This document shows, piece by piece, positions 27,401 to 35,830 of a stretch of DNA of 64,000 nucleotides (positions are counted from its first letter, which is position 1; each line of letters starts with the position of its first letter). A model generated the notes under the pieces. It was not told where the DNA came from. It did not search any database and saw nothing but the letters and a program-made list of their open reading frames with translations. Made by a program: the position numbers and the translations under genes. The DNA is from Blastococcus sp. DSM 46786 (GTDB lineage Bacteria; Actinomycetota; Actinomycetes; Mycobacteriales; Geodermatophilaceae): assembly GCF_900109665.1 (NCBI RefSeq), contig NZ_FOAO01000002.1, positions 1 through 64,000 on the forward strand, in the 5' to 3' direction.

Positions 27401-28800
27401 TCGCCGGCTCGCGCAGGACGGGCACGACGGTCGCCGGGGGGCCACCGGCCGTCGTGCTCGGCCTGGACACGATCACCGGGCTGCAGACCGCCCGGATCCT
27501 GGCAGCGCGCGGGGTCCCGGTCATCGGGGTGACCAACAGCCTCGAGCACTACGCGTGCCGCACCCGCGCGTGCACGCGCGTGCTGGAGGCGGACCTGCGC
27601 AGCGAGGACGTCGTCGACGTCCTCCTCCGCCTGGGGCCCGAGCTCGGTGACCGGGCCGCCCTCTTCCCCTGCACGGACCTGGCCGTCCTCCAGATCTCGC
27701 GGCACCGGGACCGGCTGGCGCCGTGGTACCACGTCGCGCTCCCCGAGCACGCCATCGTCGACATGCTCATGGACAAGGTGGGCTTCCTCCGGCACGCGCA
27801 GGAGCACGGCCTGCCGATCCCCGGGACGGTGATCATCGACAGCCGGGACGACGCCGAGCGCGCGGCCCGGAGCCTCACCTACCCGGTGGCCCTCAAACCG
27901 CCCCTGAAGTCGGCGGTCTGGCAGTCGCACACCAGCGCCAAGGCCTTCCCGGTGTCGGACGGCCGGGAGCTGCTCGAGGTGTACGACCGCGTGGCCTCCT
28001 GGTCGGACCGGTTCATCGCCCAGGAGTGGGTCGACGGCGGGGTCGACGCCCTGTACTCCTGCAACGCCTACTTCGGGGCGGGCTCCCGGCCGCTGGTCAC
28101 CTTCGTCGCGCGGAAACTGCGGCAGTGGCCGCCGCACACCGGGACCAGCAGCCTCGGTGAGGAGTGCCGCAACGACGAGGTGCTCCGGGAGACCCTGCGC
28201 CTCTTCGCCGGGCTCGACTACCGGGGGCTCGCCTACGTGGAGATGAAGCAGGACGCGCGCACCGGCCGACACCTCATCATCGAGCCGAACATCGGGCGGC
28301 CGACGGGCCGCTCCGCCATCGCCGAGGCCGGTGGGGTGGAGCTGCTCTACACGGCCTACTGCGACATGGTCGGCCGCCCGCTCCCGGCCGCCCGTCACCA
28401 GCGGTACGTCGGGGCCAAGTGGATCGACGACCGCCGGGACGTGCAGTCCGCGCTGTACTTCGTCCGACGAGGCCAGCTCGGCCCGGGTGACTGGTGGCGG
28501 TCCGTCCGGGGACCCAAGTGGCACGCCGTCGTGTCCCGCTCCGACCCGCAGCCCTTCGTGCACGACCTGCTGCAGGCCGGCCGGCGGGGGGTCGGGATGC
28601 TGCTGGCTCGCGGGCGCCGGACCTGGGCGACTCGCCGCCGGGCGACCGGCCGGGTGCGACGCCCGGGCCCCGGACCGGGATCCCTCCCTGGGCCCGACGG
28701 CCCACGAGAGGGCGCGCGGACGGTTCCCGTCCCGCTGTCGCCGACCACGTCCACGGCCGAGCACGCGGGTGCGGCCCGCCCCGCCAGGAGAGAGAGGTAG
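27397..28800 (+). CDS. ATP-grasp domain ligase
   Basis: A TTG start at 27397, overlapping the PEP-mutase stop by 4 bases with GGAG upstream, gives 467 residues. It has a preATP-grasp Rossmann start (VLGLDTITGLQTARILAARG), then the ATP-grasp core with ALKPP, AQEWVDGG and the metal-binding YVEMKQDARTGRHLIIEPNIGRPTGRS, as in carboxylate-amine ligases of the carbamoyl-phosphate-synthase type. The last 80 residues are Arg/Pro-rich and probably disordered. It would join a carboxylate to an amine with ATP; in context, an acid side group to an amino sugar is possible but unproven. Confidence 0.82.
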   Translation: MIAGSRRTGTTVAGGPPAVVLGLDTITGLQTARILAARGVPVIGVTNSLEHYACRTRACTRVLEADLRSEDVVDVLLRLGPELGDRAALFPCTDLAVLQISRHRDRLAPWYHVALPEHAIVDMLMDKVGFLRHAQEHGLPIPGTVIIDSRDDAERAARSLTYPVALKPPLKSAVWQSHTSAKAFPVSDGRELLEVYDRVASWSDRFIAQEWVDGGVDALYSCNAYFGAGSRPLVTFVARKLRQWPPHTGTSSLGEECRNDEVLRETLRLFAGLDYRGLAYVEMKQDARTGRHLIIEPNIGRPTGRSAIAEAGGVELLYTAYCDMVGRPLPAARHQRYVGAKWIDDRRDVQSALYFVRRGQLGPGDWWRSVRGPKWHAVVSRSDPQPFVHDLLQAGRRGVGMLLARGRRTWATRRRATGRVRRPGPGPGSLPGPDGPREGARTVPVPLSPTTSTAEHAGAARPARRER

Positions 28801-28802
28801 CC

Positions 28803-29696
28803 GTGCCCGCCACGACCACGATCCCCGACTTCGCCTACATCGGTACGAGCAAGGCCGGGTCGACCTGGCTCTTCAACGCCCTGGCCGGTCATCCGGAGGT
28901 GTACCTGGCGTCGGACAAGGGTCTGTACTACTTCGACCAGCACTTCGACGAGGGGCCGCAGTGGTACCTGGACCACTTCCGGTCCGCCGGGGACCAGGCG
29001 GCCGTGGGCGAGATCTCGCACTCGTACCTGTCCTCGCCCGCGGCCGGGGCGCGCATCGCCGAGCTCAACCCGGGCATGCGCCTGCTGGTCTGCCTGCGCG
29101 AGCCCGTCGACCGGGCGTTCTCCGACTACCTGGACCTGGTGAAGAACGGCCAGTACGACGGCCCCTTCGCCGCCGCGCTGGAGAAGTTCCCACGGCTGCT
29201 CGACCGCGGCAGGTACGCGACGCACCTGCAGCGGTACCTGGACCTGTTCCCGCGCTCGCAGCTGCACGTCAGCCTGTTCGACGACCTGCGCGCGGACCCC
29301 CAGGCCTACGCCGACGAGGTCTTCGCCTTCCTGGGCGTCCGGCGTCTCGAGCTGCCGCCGGCCGACCTGAAGAGCCGGATGCCCGCCGGCAGGCCCCGGA
29401 GCGCCGCCGTCGCGGCGGCCGCCAAGTCGGCCTCGAAACTGGCCAAGCGGACGGGTCTGCGCCGGCTGCGGTCCCGGGTGAAGCGATCGATCGTCGTCCG
29501 GCAGGCGCTCTACCGGCCCTACAAGGACGACCGGCCCACCGTCGATCCGGCGCTGGCCGCCGAGCTCCGGCAGGGCTTCGCCGACGAGGTGCTCCGGCTG
29601 GACTCCGTGCTGGGCAGACCGGTCTCGGAGCTGTGGGGCTACTCGAGCGCGCCGGCGCCGGCCGCGGACCGGTCGCAGCCGTTCCCGGGCCGGTGA
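28803..29696 (+). CDS. Sulfotransferase family protein (4), heparan-sulfotransferase-like
   Basis: A GTG two bases after the ATP-grasp stop, with AGGAGAGAGAGG upstream, gives 297 residues. PAPS loop YIGTSKAGSTWLFNAL (GTSKAGST at 14-21), then KGLYYFDQHF, VGEISHSYL, and 3'-site LLVCLREPVDRAFSDYLDLVKNG. The arrangement is that of carbohydrate sulfotransferases. It ends the operon that carries the PEP-mutase gene, tying that operon to glycan sulfation. Confidence 0.9.
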   Translation: MPATTTIPDFAYIGTSKAGSTWLFNALAGHPEVYLASDKGLYYFDQHFDEGPQWYLDHFRSAGDQAAVGEISHSYLSSPAAGARIAELNPGMRLLVCLREPVDRAFSDYLDLVKNGQYDGPFAAALEKFPRLLDRGRYATHLQRYLDLFPRSQLHVSLFDDLRADPQAYADEVFAFLGVRRLELPPADLKSRMPAGRPRSAAVAAAAKSASKLAKRTGLRRLRSRVKRSIVVRQALYRPYKDDRPTVDPALAAELRQGFADEVLRLDSVLGRPVSELWGYSSAPAPAADRSQPFPGR

Positions 29697-29775
29697 GGGA
29701 ACTCACCCCCACCGCCGGGCGTTGGACCCGACCTCGGTGATGTCCCGATTCCCGGACCCGGCGAGGGGAGGCCTC

Positions 29776-30825
29776 GTGGGAACGTGCTCAGGCCGGCGGC
29801 GTCGGCCCGCGTCGACGTGCGGCGCCGGCGTCCTCGTGCTGTCCCTGGTCCTGAGCGGGTGCACAGCGGAGCCGCGGCAGCCCCGGCCCGGCGAGCCCGT
29901 CGACCGGGGCGAGGCGCCCCTCGTCGAGGGGGACCCCTTCCGCGCCTTCACCTCCGACTCCTGGTGGAACACGCCGGTTCCCGCCGACGCGCCGAGTCAT
30001 CCGCGAGCGACGGACATCCTGCGGTACATGAGCACCGCCGAGGAGGCTGCCGGTGGCTGCGTGCGGCTGGCCGGGGCGCAGGACAGCCCGTGGGGGCAGC
30101 CCGTGTACTGGGCTTCGTCGGACGACCCGAGCTACCAGGTCACCGTCGGCAAGGATGATCCCCCGCCCGAGCTGCAGGACCTGCGCATCCCCGACGGGGC
30201 GCTGGCCGCGGACAACAACGACGCATCCATGTCGCTCTTCGACGTCGACCGCGGCTACGTCGTCGCGCTGACCGACGCCGAGTTCGACGCGGACAGCCGG
30301 ACCTGGCGGGCGAGCGGCGCGACCGTCACCTACCTGGATTCCAACGGCCTGGACGTCCGCACCGGGCAGTCCACCGACGAGCGCAACCGCGGCAGCCACC
30401 GGGGCAACAACGCGGCCGTGATGATGGCCCGCTTCGACGAGGTGTCCGCGGGACGGATCGAGCACGTGCTCAAGGTCGCCTCCGGGCCGGACCCCTCGTC
30501 CCGGGCGGTCTTCCCCATGGTGGGCAGCGACGGGGACTCCTCCGACCCCGCCGCGCCGCCGCAGGGCCTGCGGTTCCGCATCAAGCCGTCGGTCGACCTG
30601 GAGTCCCTCGGCCTCCCGCCGCAGGCCCTGGTCATCGCACGGGCCCTGCAGGAGTACGGCTTCTACATCGGCGATTCCGGAGGGGTCACCGCGCTGAAGC
30701 TGGAGGACACCCGCATCCAGGGGCGGGGGGAGCGGTGGGACCTGCCCGCCGACGCGCTCTGCGAGCTACCGCTGAGCCCGAGGTACTGGGACGTGCTCCC
30801 GGAGGGGTACCGACCGACGGGATGA
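29776..30825 (+). CDS. Lipoprotein of an unnamed family shared with the gene at 31791
   Basis: The GTG at 29776 has GGGGAGG five bases upstream and gives a textbook lipoprotein signal: Arg-rich start, hydrophobic VLVLSLVLSGC and a lipobox Cys at about residue 29. The frame continues upstream to 29722, but less convincingly. The mature part (about 320 residues) starts DPFRAFTSDSWWNTPVP and has SNGLDVRTGQSTDERNRGSHRG and ALVIARALQEYGFYIGDSGG, segments it shares with the next-but-one gene. No known enzyme motif is seen. It should sit on the outer face of the membrane. Confidence 0.78.
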   Translation: MGTCSGRRRRPASTCGAGVLVLSLVLSGCTAEPRQPRPGEPVDRGEAPLVEGDPFRAFTSDSWWNTPVPADAPSHPRATDILRYMSTAEEAAGGCVRLAGAQDSPWGQPVYWASSDDPSYQVTVGKDDPPPELQDLRIPDGALAADNNDASMSLFDVDRGYVVALTDAEFDADSRTWRASGATVTYLDSNGLDVRTGQSTDERNRGSHRGNNAAVMMARFDEVSAGRIEHVLKVASGPDPSSRAVFPMVGSDGDSSDPAAPPQGLRFRIKPSVDLESLGLPPQALVIARALQEYGFYIGDSGGVTALKLEDTRIQGRGERWDLPADALCELPLSPRYWDVLPEGYRPTG

Positions 30826-30831
30826 GTCGCG

Positions 30832-31611
30832 ATGCCGAATGCCCTCGACCGCCTCGCCGGCCAGCAGGATGAGCCGGTGAGCACACTGCTGAGCAGCGCC
30901 GACCGGGCGCGCCACTACGCCCGCCGTCCGCTGGCCCGCACGCCCTACCTCTGGGACGCCGCGATGAAGGTGCGCCCCGAGAAGAGGGCGACCCTGGCGC
31001 GGCCGGACACCGCCATCGTCATCGAGGGGTTCCTGCGCTCGGGGAACACCTTCGGCGTGGCCGCCTTCGAGATCGCCAACGGGCCGGAGCCGCACGTCGG
31101 CAGGCACCTGCACGGCGCAGCCCACGTGTTGCGGGCGGTGCGCCTCGGCCTGCCGACGATCGTGCTCATCCGGCAGCCGCGGGACGCGGTGCTGTCCTAC
31201 CTGGTGCGGCGGCCCACGCTCACCCCGTACGACGCCCTGGTCGAGTACCTGGACTTCTACCGGACCGCCTGGCCGGCCCGCGAGGGCTTCGTCGTCGCCC
31301 CGTTCGACCGCGTGACCAGCGACTTCGGTTCGGTGCTGGACCAGGTCAACGAGCGCTTCGGCACCTCCTTCCGTCGGTTCGAGGCCACCCCCGAGAACGA
31401 GGCGCGTGCCTTCCGGCTCGTCGAGGAGATGAACCGGCTCGAGACCGGGGGCGAGGTGGTCGAGTCGCTCGTCGGGCGGCCCTCGGTGGAGCGGTCGCGC
31501 CGCAAGGACGAGCTCCGCGCACTGCTGGAGCGGCCGCGGACCGCGAAGAAGTTGTCGGAGGCCACGGCCCTGTACGAGCGCTACCTCGAGCGGGCGCGCA
31601 CGGCGTCCTGA
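30832..31611 (+). CDS. Sulfotransferase-like P-loop protein (5), divergent
   Basis: This 259-residue protein has a shortened P-loop-like IVIEGFLRSGNTFGVAAF and a 3'-phosphate-site-like TIVLIRQPRDAVLSYLVRRP, the two landmarks of sulfotransferases, at about residues 62-76 and 105-124. Several expected surrounding residues differ, and it is shorter than the other four. It lies 6 bases after the lipoprotein gene. It may be a sulfotransferase with an unusual acceptor or a non-catalytic relative. Confidence 0.68.
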   Translation: MPNALDRLAGQQDEPVSTLLSSADRARHYARRPLARTPYLWDAAMKVRPEKRATLARPDTAIVIEGFLRSGNTFGVAAFEIANGPEPHVGRHLHGAAHVLRAVRLGLPTIVLIRQPRDAVLSYLVRRPTLTPYDALVEYLDFYRTAWPAREGFVVAPFDRVTSDFGSVLDQVNERFGTSFRRFEATPENEARAFRLVEEMNRLETGGEVVESLVGRPSVERSRRKDELRALLERPRTAKKLSEATALYERYLERARTAS

Positions 31612-31677
31612 GGCACCAGTTCGCTGGCCAGCGGGCAGCCGGGCGGCTGTCGGGCGCGCCCAGGTCGCTGCGGAGAG

Positions 31678-31790
31678 TATCTGTGTTAATACGTACAGTG
31701 TAGTTTTCTTGCCAGAATCACTGGCCGAAACTGTGCAACTACGCCTAGTCTCCGTGCGGTAACGATTCGTTATTGACCGTGAGGCTCCCC
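31678..31790 (+). promoter_or_regulatory. AT-rich upstream region with two palindromes
   Basis: In sharp contrast to the rest, this stretch is rich in A and T (for example TGTGTTAATACGTACA from 31682). It contains GCCAG-AATCA-CTGGC at 31711-31725 and the palindrome TAACGATTCGTTA at 31760-31772, 18 bases before the chosen start of the next gene. It is a probable promoter/operator region; I cannot name the regulator. Confidence 0.6.
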
Positions 31791-33149
31791 GTGCTCGATC
31801 AGACCCCCTCCCGCGGCCGGCACTCCGCCCGGGTTTCCCCCTCGATCTCCCACCGCGCACCGGCGCGTCGCCGGCTGGGCATCCCGATGTCCGTGGCGCT
31901 CACCGCCGTGACGGCGGCCCTGCTGCTGGCCGTCGCAGTCCTCTACGGCGCCCCCGCCGACACCCGGCAGCCGGCTGCGGCCGCCGGTGTCTCGCAGTCA
32001 CTGGAGGAGGCGGGCAAGTCCTCGTCGTGGAAGGAGCGGCGTGCCGAGCGTGTGAAGGAGCGGCGGGCGCGGATCGAGGCGCGGGCGGCCGCCCGCGCCG
32101 AGGCCCGGGAATCGGCGAGCGCCACGCCCAGCCCTGCCGGCCCGGTGGCGGAAGCTGCTCCCGAGCCCGCCGCGCAGGCGCCCGCGCCGGTCGCCCCGGC
32201 GCAGCAGGGCAGCACCGCCGCATCGACGGTCCGGCCCGCCGGCCAGTCCGGCCTGCCCTACGGGGCCGGCTCCTTCTTCCGGTCGCGGGTCACCGGTGCG
32301 CCGGTGGACGCTGCCCGGACCAGCCAGTTCCGGGCCTTCATGGCGAGCCACCCGGACCAGGCCGGCATCGACTGGCCCAAGATCAACCTCAACCCCGACT
32401 GGGCCATGAGCTACCACGTCGGCACGGCGAACGACCCGGTGTGGCGACTGGCCGGCGGCAACACGTCCGACCCGCGCCTGGCCGTGCTGCGGACCCAGGG
32501 CTTCCACATGGCCGACTCGGTCGCCGACAGCTTCCCCAACGGCGACCAGGACCGGCCCGGCGTGATGGTCGACACGGTGTTCGGCTACACGGTCCAGTTC
32601 GCCGACGCCGTCCCGAACAAGGCCACGCGCACCATCACGGTGTCCAACGCCGGCATCATGTGGCACGGCTCCAACGGTCTGGACGGGCGCAACCCCGCCA
32701 GCGACGACGAGCGCAACTTCACCAGCCGCGGCCGCATCCCGGACGCCATGGTCATCCGGCGCGACCAGCTGGACCAGGCGATCGCCAACGGCACCGGGCT
32801 GGGGCACGTGCTGCACCTCTTCTTCGTGGAGACCAACACCGCCGACGGCGTCGTCCACCCCATGACCGGGGCAGAGGGTGACAAGGCCGGGTGGGGTGCC
32901 GAGGGCGAGCGCATCCGGATCCGCCCGGACCTGGACCTCGAGGCCCGCGGGCTCACCGGTGCGGCGCTCGCCATCGCCCGCACGCTGCAGGAGCACGGCG
33001 CCTACATCGGTGACAACAGCGGCTCCAGCACGCAGATCAAGGCGTCGCAGCCGCACCACTACTCCGGGACCAACCTCACCACCGATGCCCTCAAGGGCAA
33101 GATCAGCTGGGCCGACTTCGAGGTGATCCCGCGAGGCTGGCAGGGCTGA
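31791..33149 (+). CDS. Membrane-anchored secreted protein, paralogue of the 29776 lipoprotein
   Basis: This 452-residue protein has a basic N-terminus, one membrane helix (SVALTAVTAALLLAVAVLYGA, about 30-50), a charged coiled coil (SSWKERRAERVKERRARIEARAAARAEAR), an Ala/Pro linker, and a globular part of about 300 residues with SNGLDGRNPASDDERNFTSRGR and ALAIARTLQEHGAYIGDNSGSS, matching the lipoprotein at 29776. GTG at 31791 has GAGG upstream; GTG 31779 and TTG 31773 are in frame. Function unknown; two differently anchored copies in one locus suggest a role at the cell surface in handling the polymer. Confidence 0.75.
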   Translation: MLDQTPSRGRHSARVSPSISHRAPARRRLGIPMSVALTAVTAALLLAVAVLYGAPADTRQPAAAAGVSQSLEEAGKSSSWKERRAERVKERRARIEARAAARAEARESASATPSPAGPVAEAAPEPAAQAPAPVAPAQQGSTAASTVRPAGQSGLPYGAGSFFRSRVTGAPVDAARTSQFRAFMASHPDQAGIDWPKINLNPDWAMSYHVGTANDPVWRLAGGNTSDPRLAVLRTQGFHMADSVADSFPNGDQDRPGVMVDTVFGYTVQFADAVPNKATRTITVSNAGIMWHGSNGLDGRNPASDDERNFTSRGRIPDAMVIRRDQLDQAIANGTGLGHVLHLFFVETNTADGVVHPMTGAEGDKAGWGAEGERIRIRPDLDLEARGLTGAALAIARTLQEHGAYIGDNSGSSTQIKASQPHHYSGTNLTTDALKGKISWADFEVIPRGWQG

Positions 33150-33168
33150 TCGCACGACCGCGCGGCCG

Positions 33169-33206
33169 GGACCGCCGCTCGTCCCTCACGGGACGGGTGG
33201 CGGTCC
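33169..33206. terminator. Hairpin between convergent genes
   Basis: Two 17-base arms (33169-33185 and 33190-33206) pair with one mismatch and one G-U around a 4-base loop TCAC, between the ends of two convergent genes. Expected to stop transcription from both sides. Nothing else is visible up to 33317. Confidence 0.7.
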
Positions 33207-33317
33207 TCCGCGTCCGGGGTCCGGCGCCCCGGTCGAGGCCGCCAGGCTGGCCCGGGTGCTCGTTCCGCGCGCCGCGCGGGTCCCGGTGGCTCACCGCGGC
33301 CGGCCGGGCGCCCGTGG

Positions 33318-35450
33318 TCACGCGCCCGTGGTGAAGCTCCAGGAATAGCCCGCGAACTGGTTCGGCGGGGTGGCGACGTCCGTGACGCCGTCCGTGATCG
33401 TCACGGTGTAGGACGTGTCGGCCGCGAGCGTCACGCTCGGGTCGAGCACCCACTTGCCGCTCCTGGTGTTGTAGCGGACCGCGGCGGTGACCGCCGGACC
33501 GCCGCCGGTCGGCGTCAGCAGGAAGGTCTCCGGCGTCACGTTCGTCACCTCCTCGCTGAAGGTCGCCGTGATGTTCACCGTCCGGCTGATGCCCTTGGCG
33601 CCGGCCCACGGGGTGTGGTGGGTCAGCATCGGAGCCGTGGTGTCGCCCTCCGTGGCGGCGGTCGTGGTGAAGGTCCAGCTGGTCTCGGCGAGGGCGTTCC
33701 CGCCGTCGTCGGTGATGGCGCTGGTCAGCCTCGCGGTGTAGCTGGTGCCGGCGGTCAGGTCGGCCGCCGGGTCCAGGGTCCAGGTGTTGCCGCTGCCTTC
33801 GGTGACCGAGGCGGCCACGGCCGTCCCGCCGGCCGGCGTCAGCGTGAAGGTCGAGGTGCTCACGCCGGTCACGGCCTCGCTGAAGGTCGCCGTGACGCTG
33901 GTCGCCACGGGGACGGCGTCGCCCGTCGGGCTGGTGCCCGTCACCGTCGGCGCGGTCGTGTCACCGGCCGGTGCGGCGGTGCTGAAGGTCCAGCTCGTCT
34001 CGGTGAGCTGGTTGCCGTAGCCGTCGGTGATGCCGTTGGTCAGCCTCGCGGTGTAGGTGGTGCCGGCGGTCAGGTCGGCCGCCGGGTCCAGGGTCCAGGT
34101 GTTGCCGCTGCCCTGGGCCACCGTGGCGGTCACGGCCGTCCCCCCGGTCGGCGTCAGCGTGAAGGTCGAGGTGCTCACTCCCTGCACGGCCTCGCTGAAG
34201 GTCGCCGTGACGCTGGTCGACAGCGGCACCGTGCTGCCCGCGGGGCTGGTGGCCGTCACCGTGGGTGCGGTGGTGTCGGCCGGAGCGGTGCCGGAGGGGA
34301 ACATCGCGAAGTAGGGGAACTTCTTCTGGGTGCCGGCCTGGGTGAAGTCGCCCCCGACGTACAGGCGGCTGCTGGAGCTGGCCATCGCCCAGACGCCGGG
34401 CCACACGGTGACGAAGTTCGCGGAGAACGGGCCGAGCACCGGCTTGGTGCCGCTCACGTCGAACTCGGCCACGAGCATCCGCGTCACCCCGCCGACGCTG
34501 ACGAAGTGGCCGCCGACGTAGAGCCTGCCGTCGGGTGCCAGGGTCAGCGCCTGGGTGTCGCCGTTGAAGCCTCCGAGCCGGTAGATCGGGGTGCTGCTGT
34601 TCGTGTCCAGGATGTATAGCCCTCCGGCGTTGCGTCCGGCGGTGTAGACCCGGTTGCGGGCGGCGTCGACCGTGAGGTCCCAGATGACGTTGCAGCCGCT
34701 GCACGCCATCGGCGGAGCCCATGCGTCCACGGTGTCGGACGACAGGGTGGCCGAGGCCAGGTAGTTGCGCGGCTGGCCGTTCACGGTGGTGAACTTGCCG
34801 CCGAAGAAGAGGCGCGTGCCGTTGGTGCCGAGCGAGTACACCTGCCCGTTGGTGCTGGCGGTGAACGTCGTGACCCGCTTGCCCGTGGTGGTGCTGACCG
34901 CGCCCAGGCCCCCCTGCGCCGCGCCGTTGTGCTGGGTGAACTGACCACCGAAGTACGCGGTGGTCCCTACGACGACGATGTCGCGCACGGTGCCGCCCAC
35001 CGCGGGCTTGAACGTGTTGTCCACGGCACCCGTGGCGGCGTTCACCGCTGCCAGCTTCCGGTGGGTGGTACCGCCCACCGTGGTGAAGGCGCCGCCCAGC
35101 AGCAGGCGGGTGCCGTCGGACGTGAGCGCGAGCGCACGGACGTCCGCGTTGGCGCTGCCCCGCCACTTCAGGGCTCCGGTACCGGCGTCGAGCGCCGCGA
35201 CCCCTCCGGTGAACGACCCACCCACGTACACCGTGCTGCCGCCGGCGACCACCGCGTGGACGCCACCGTCGGGAACCCACGCCGGCCCGACGGGTTCGGT
35301 GCCGTACGCGGCGGAGGCTGCGGGTGCCAGACCCACGACGACGGCGGCGGCGGCCAGGACGACGACCGCAGCCCGAAGTCCGTTCCACGCGCGTCGCGCC
35401 GAGCCGCGCGGCGAAGCCCCGGTTCTCGCGAGTCGACCGGATTCACGCAT
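33318..35450 (-). CDS. Secreted beta-propeller protein with three SbsA/Big_5-type Ig-like domains
   Basis: This 710-residue protein has a Sec signal peptide (about 1-47, ending ASA). Residues of about 55-400 repeat motifs such as STVYVGGSF, TRLLLGGAFTTVGG, TAYFGGQF, RLFFGGKFTTVNG and RLYVGGDFTQAG, the delta-60/WD-like propeller. Then come three Ig-like domains of about 105 residues, each starting DTTAPTVT.TSP and ending SWTF.T, like S-layer SbsA domains. There is no anchor at the C-terminus. Domains one and two are nearly the same at DNA level. It is divergent from the next gene and may act as a matrix or adhesion protein. Confidence 0.82.
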   Translation of the reverse strand: MRESGRLARTGASPRGSARRAWNGLRAAVVVLAAAAVVVGLAPAASAAYGTEPVGPAWVPDGGVHAVVAGGSTVYVGGSFTGGVAALDAGTGALKWRGSANADVRALALTSDGTRLLLGGAFTTVGGTTHRKLAAVNAATGAVDNTFKPAVGGTVRDIVVVGTTAYFGGQFTQHNGAAQGGLGAVSTTTGKRVTTFTASTNGQVYSLGTNGTRLFFGGKFTTVNGQPRNYLASATLSSDTVDAWAPPMACSGCNVIWDLTVDAARNRVYTAGRNAGGLYILDTNSSTPIYRLGGFNGDTQALTLAPDGRLYVGGHFVSVGGVTRMLVAEFDVSGTKPVLGPFSANFVTVWPGVWAMASSSSRLYVGGDFTQAGTQKKFPYFAMFPSGTAPADTTAPTVTATSPAGSTVPLSTSVTATFSEAVQGVSTSTFTLTPTGGTAVTATVAQGSGNTWTLDPAADLTAGTTYTARLTNGITDGYGNQLTETSWTFSTAAPAGDTTAPTVTGTSPTGDAVPVATSVTATFSEAVTGVSTSTFTLTPAGGTAVAASVTEGSGNTWTLDPAADLTAGTSYTARLTSAITDDGGNALAETSWTFTTTAATEGDTTAPMLTHHTPWAGAKGISRTVNITATFSEEVTNVTPETFLLTPTGGGPAVTAAVRYNTRSGKWVLDPSVTLAADTSYTVTITDGVTDVATPPNQFAGYSWSFTTGA

Positions 35451-35830
35451 CTGCCCCACCCCGCTGGTCGGCTGTCGGTCGTCGTCCTGCCGGCAGGCGA
35501 CGAAGTTGCTGCAGGCTAGGAATGGCCGGGGCGCGGCACAAGGTCCATCGGCCTGAACAGCCCGAGAAACAGGGACCCTGCGGACCCGGAGCCCGCTTCG
35601 TTGCGGTGAGTGCGTGCAGCGGGACGGAGTGTCGCCGTTCTCGACCACGGGGCGTCGTCGTCCCGGGGCGGTCCGGCACGGACCGCGCAGCCGACCGCCG
35701 TGCCGATCGGATCCGGCCGTGGACGCCGGTGCCCGAGGTGACGGAACGCTCCTACACTCCGGCGGCACGTGCGCCATCCAGGTCGCACACGCGTGCCGGG
35801 CGTCGTAGCCGGCAACCCCCAGGGGTCCCC
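35451..35830. other. Divergent intergenic region between two surface-protein genes
   Basis: This 380-base gap lies between divergent starts and should carry both promoters. A TACACT at 35753 resembles a -10 box for the plus-strand gene, without a clear -35. I see no RNA gene or repeat. Confidence 0.4.

Noticed and set aside
35451..35830. Riboswitch upstream of the secreted propeller gene
   Set aside because: A GC-rich leader with AGCCGGCAACCCC looked suggestive, but I could not fit it to any known riboswitch core.
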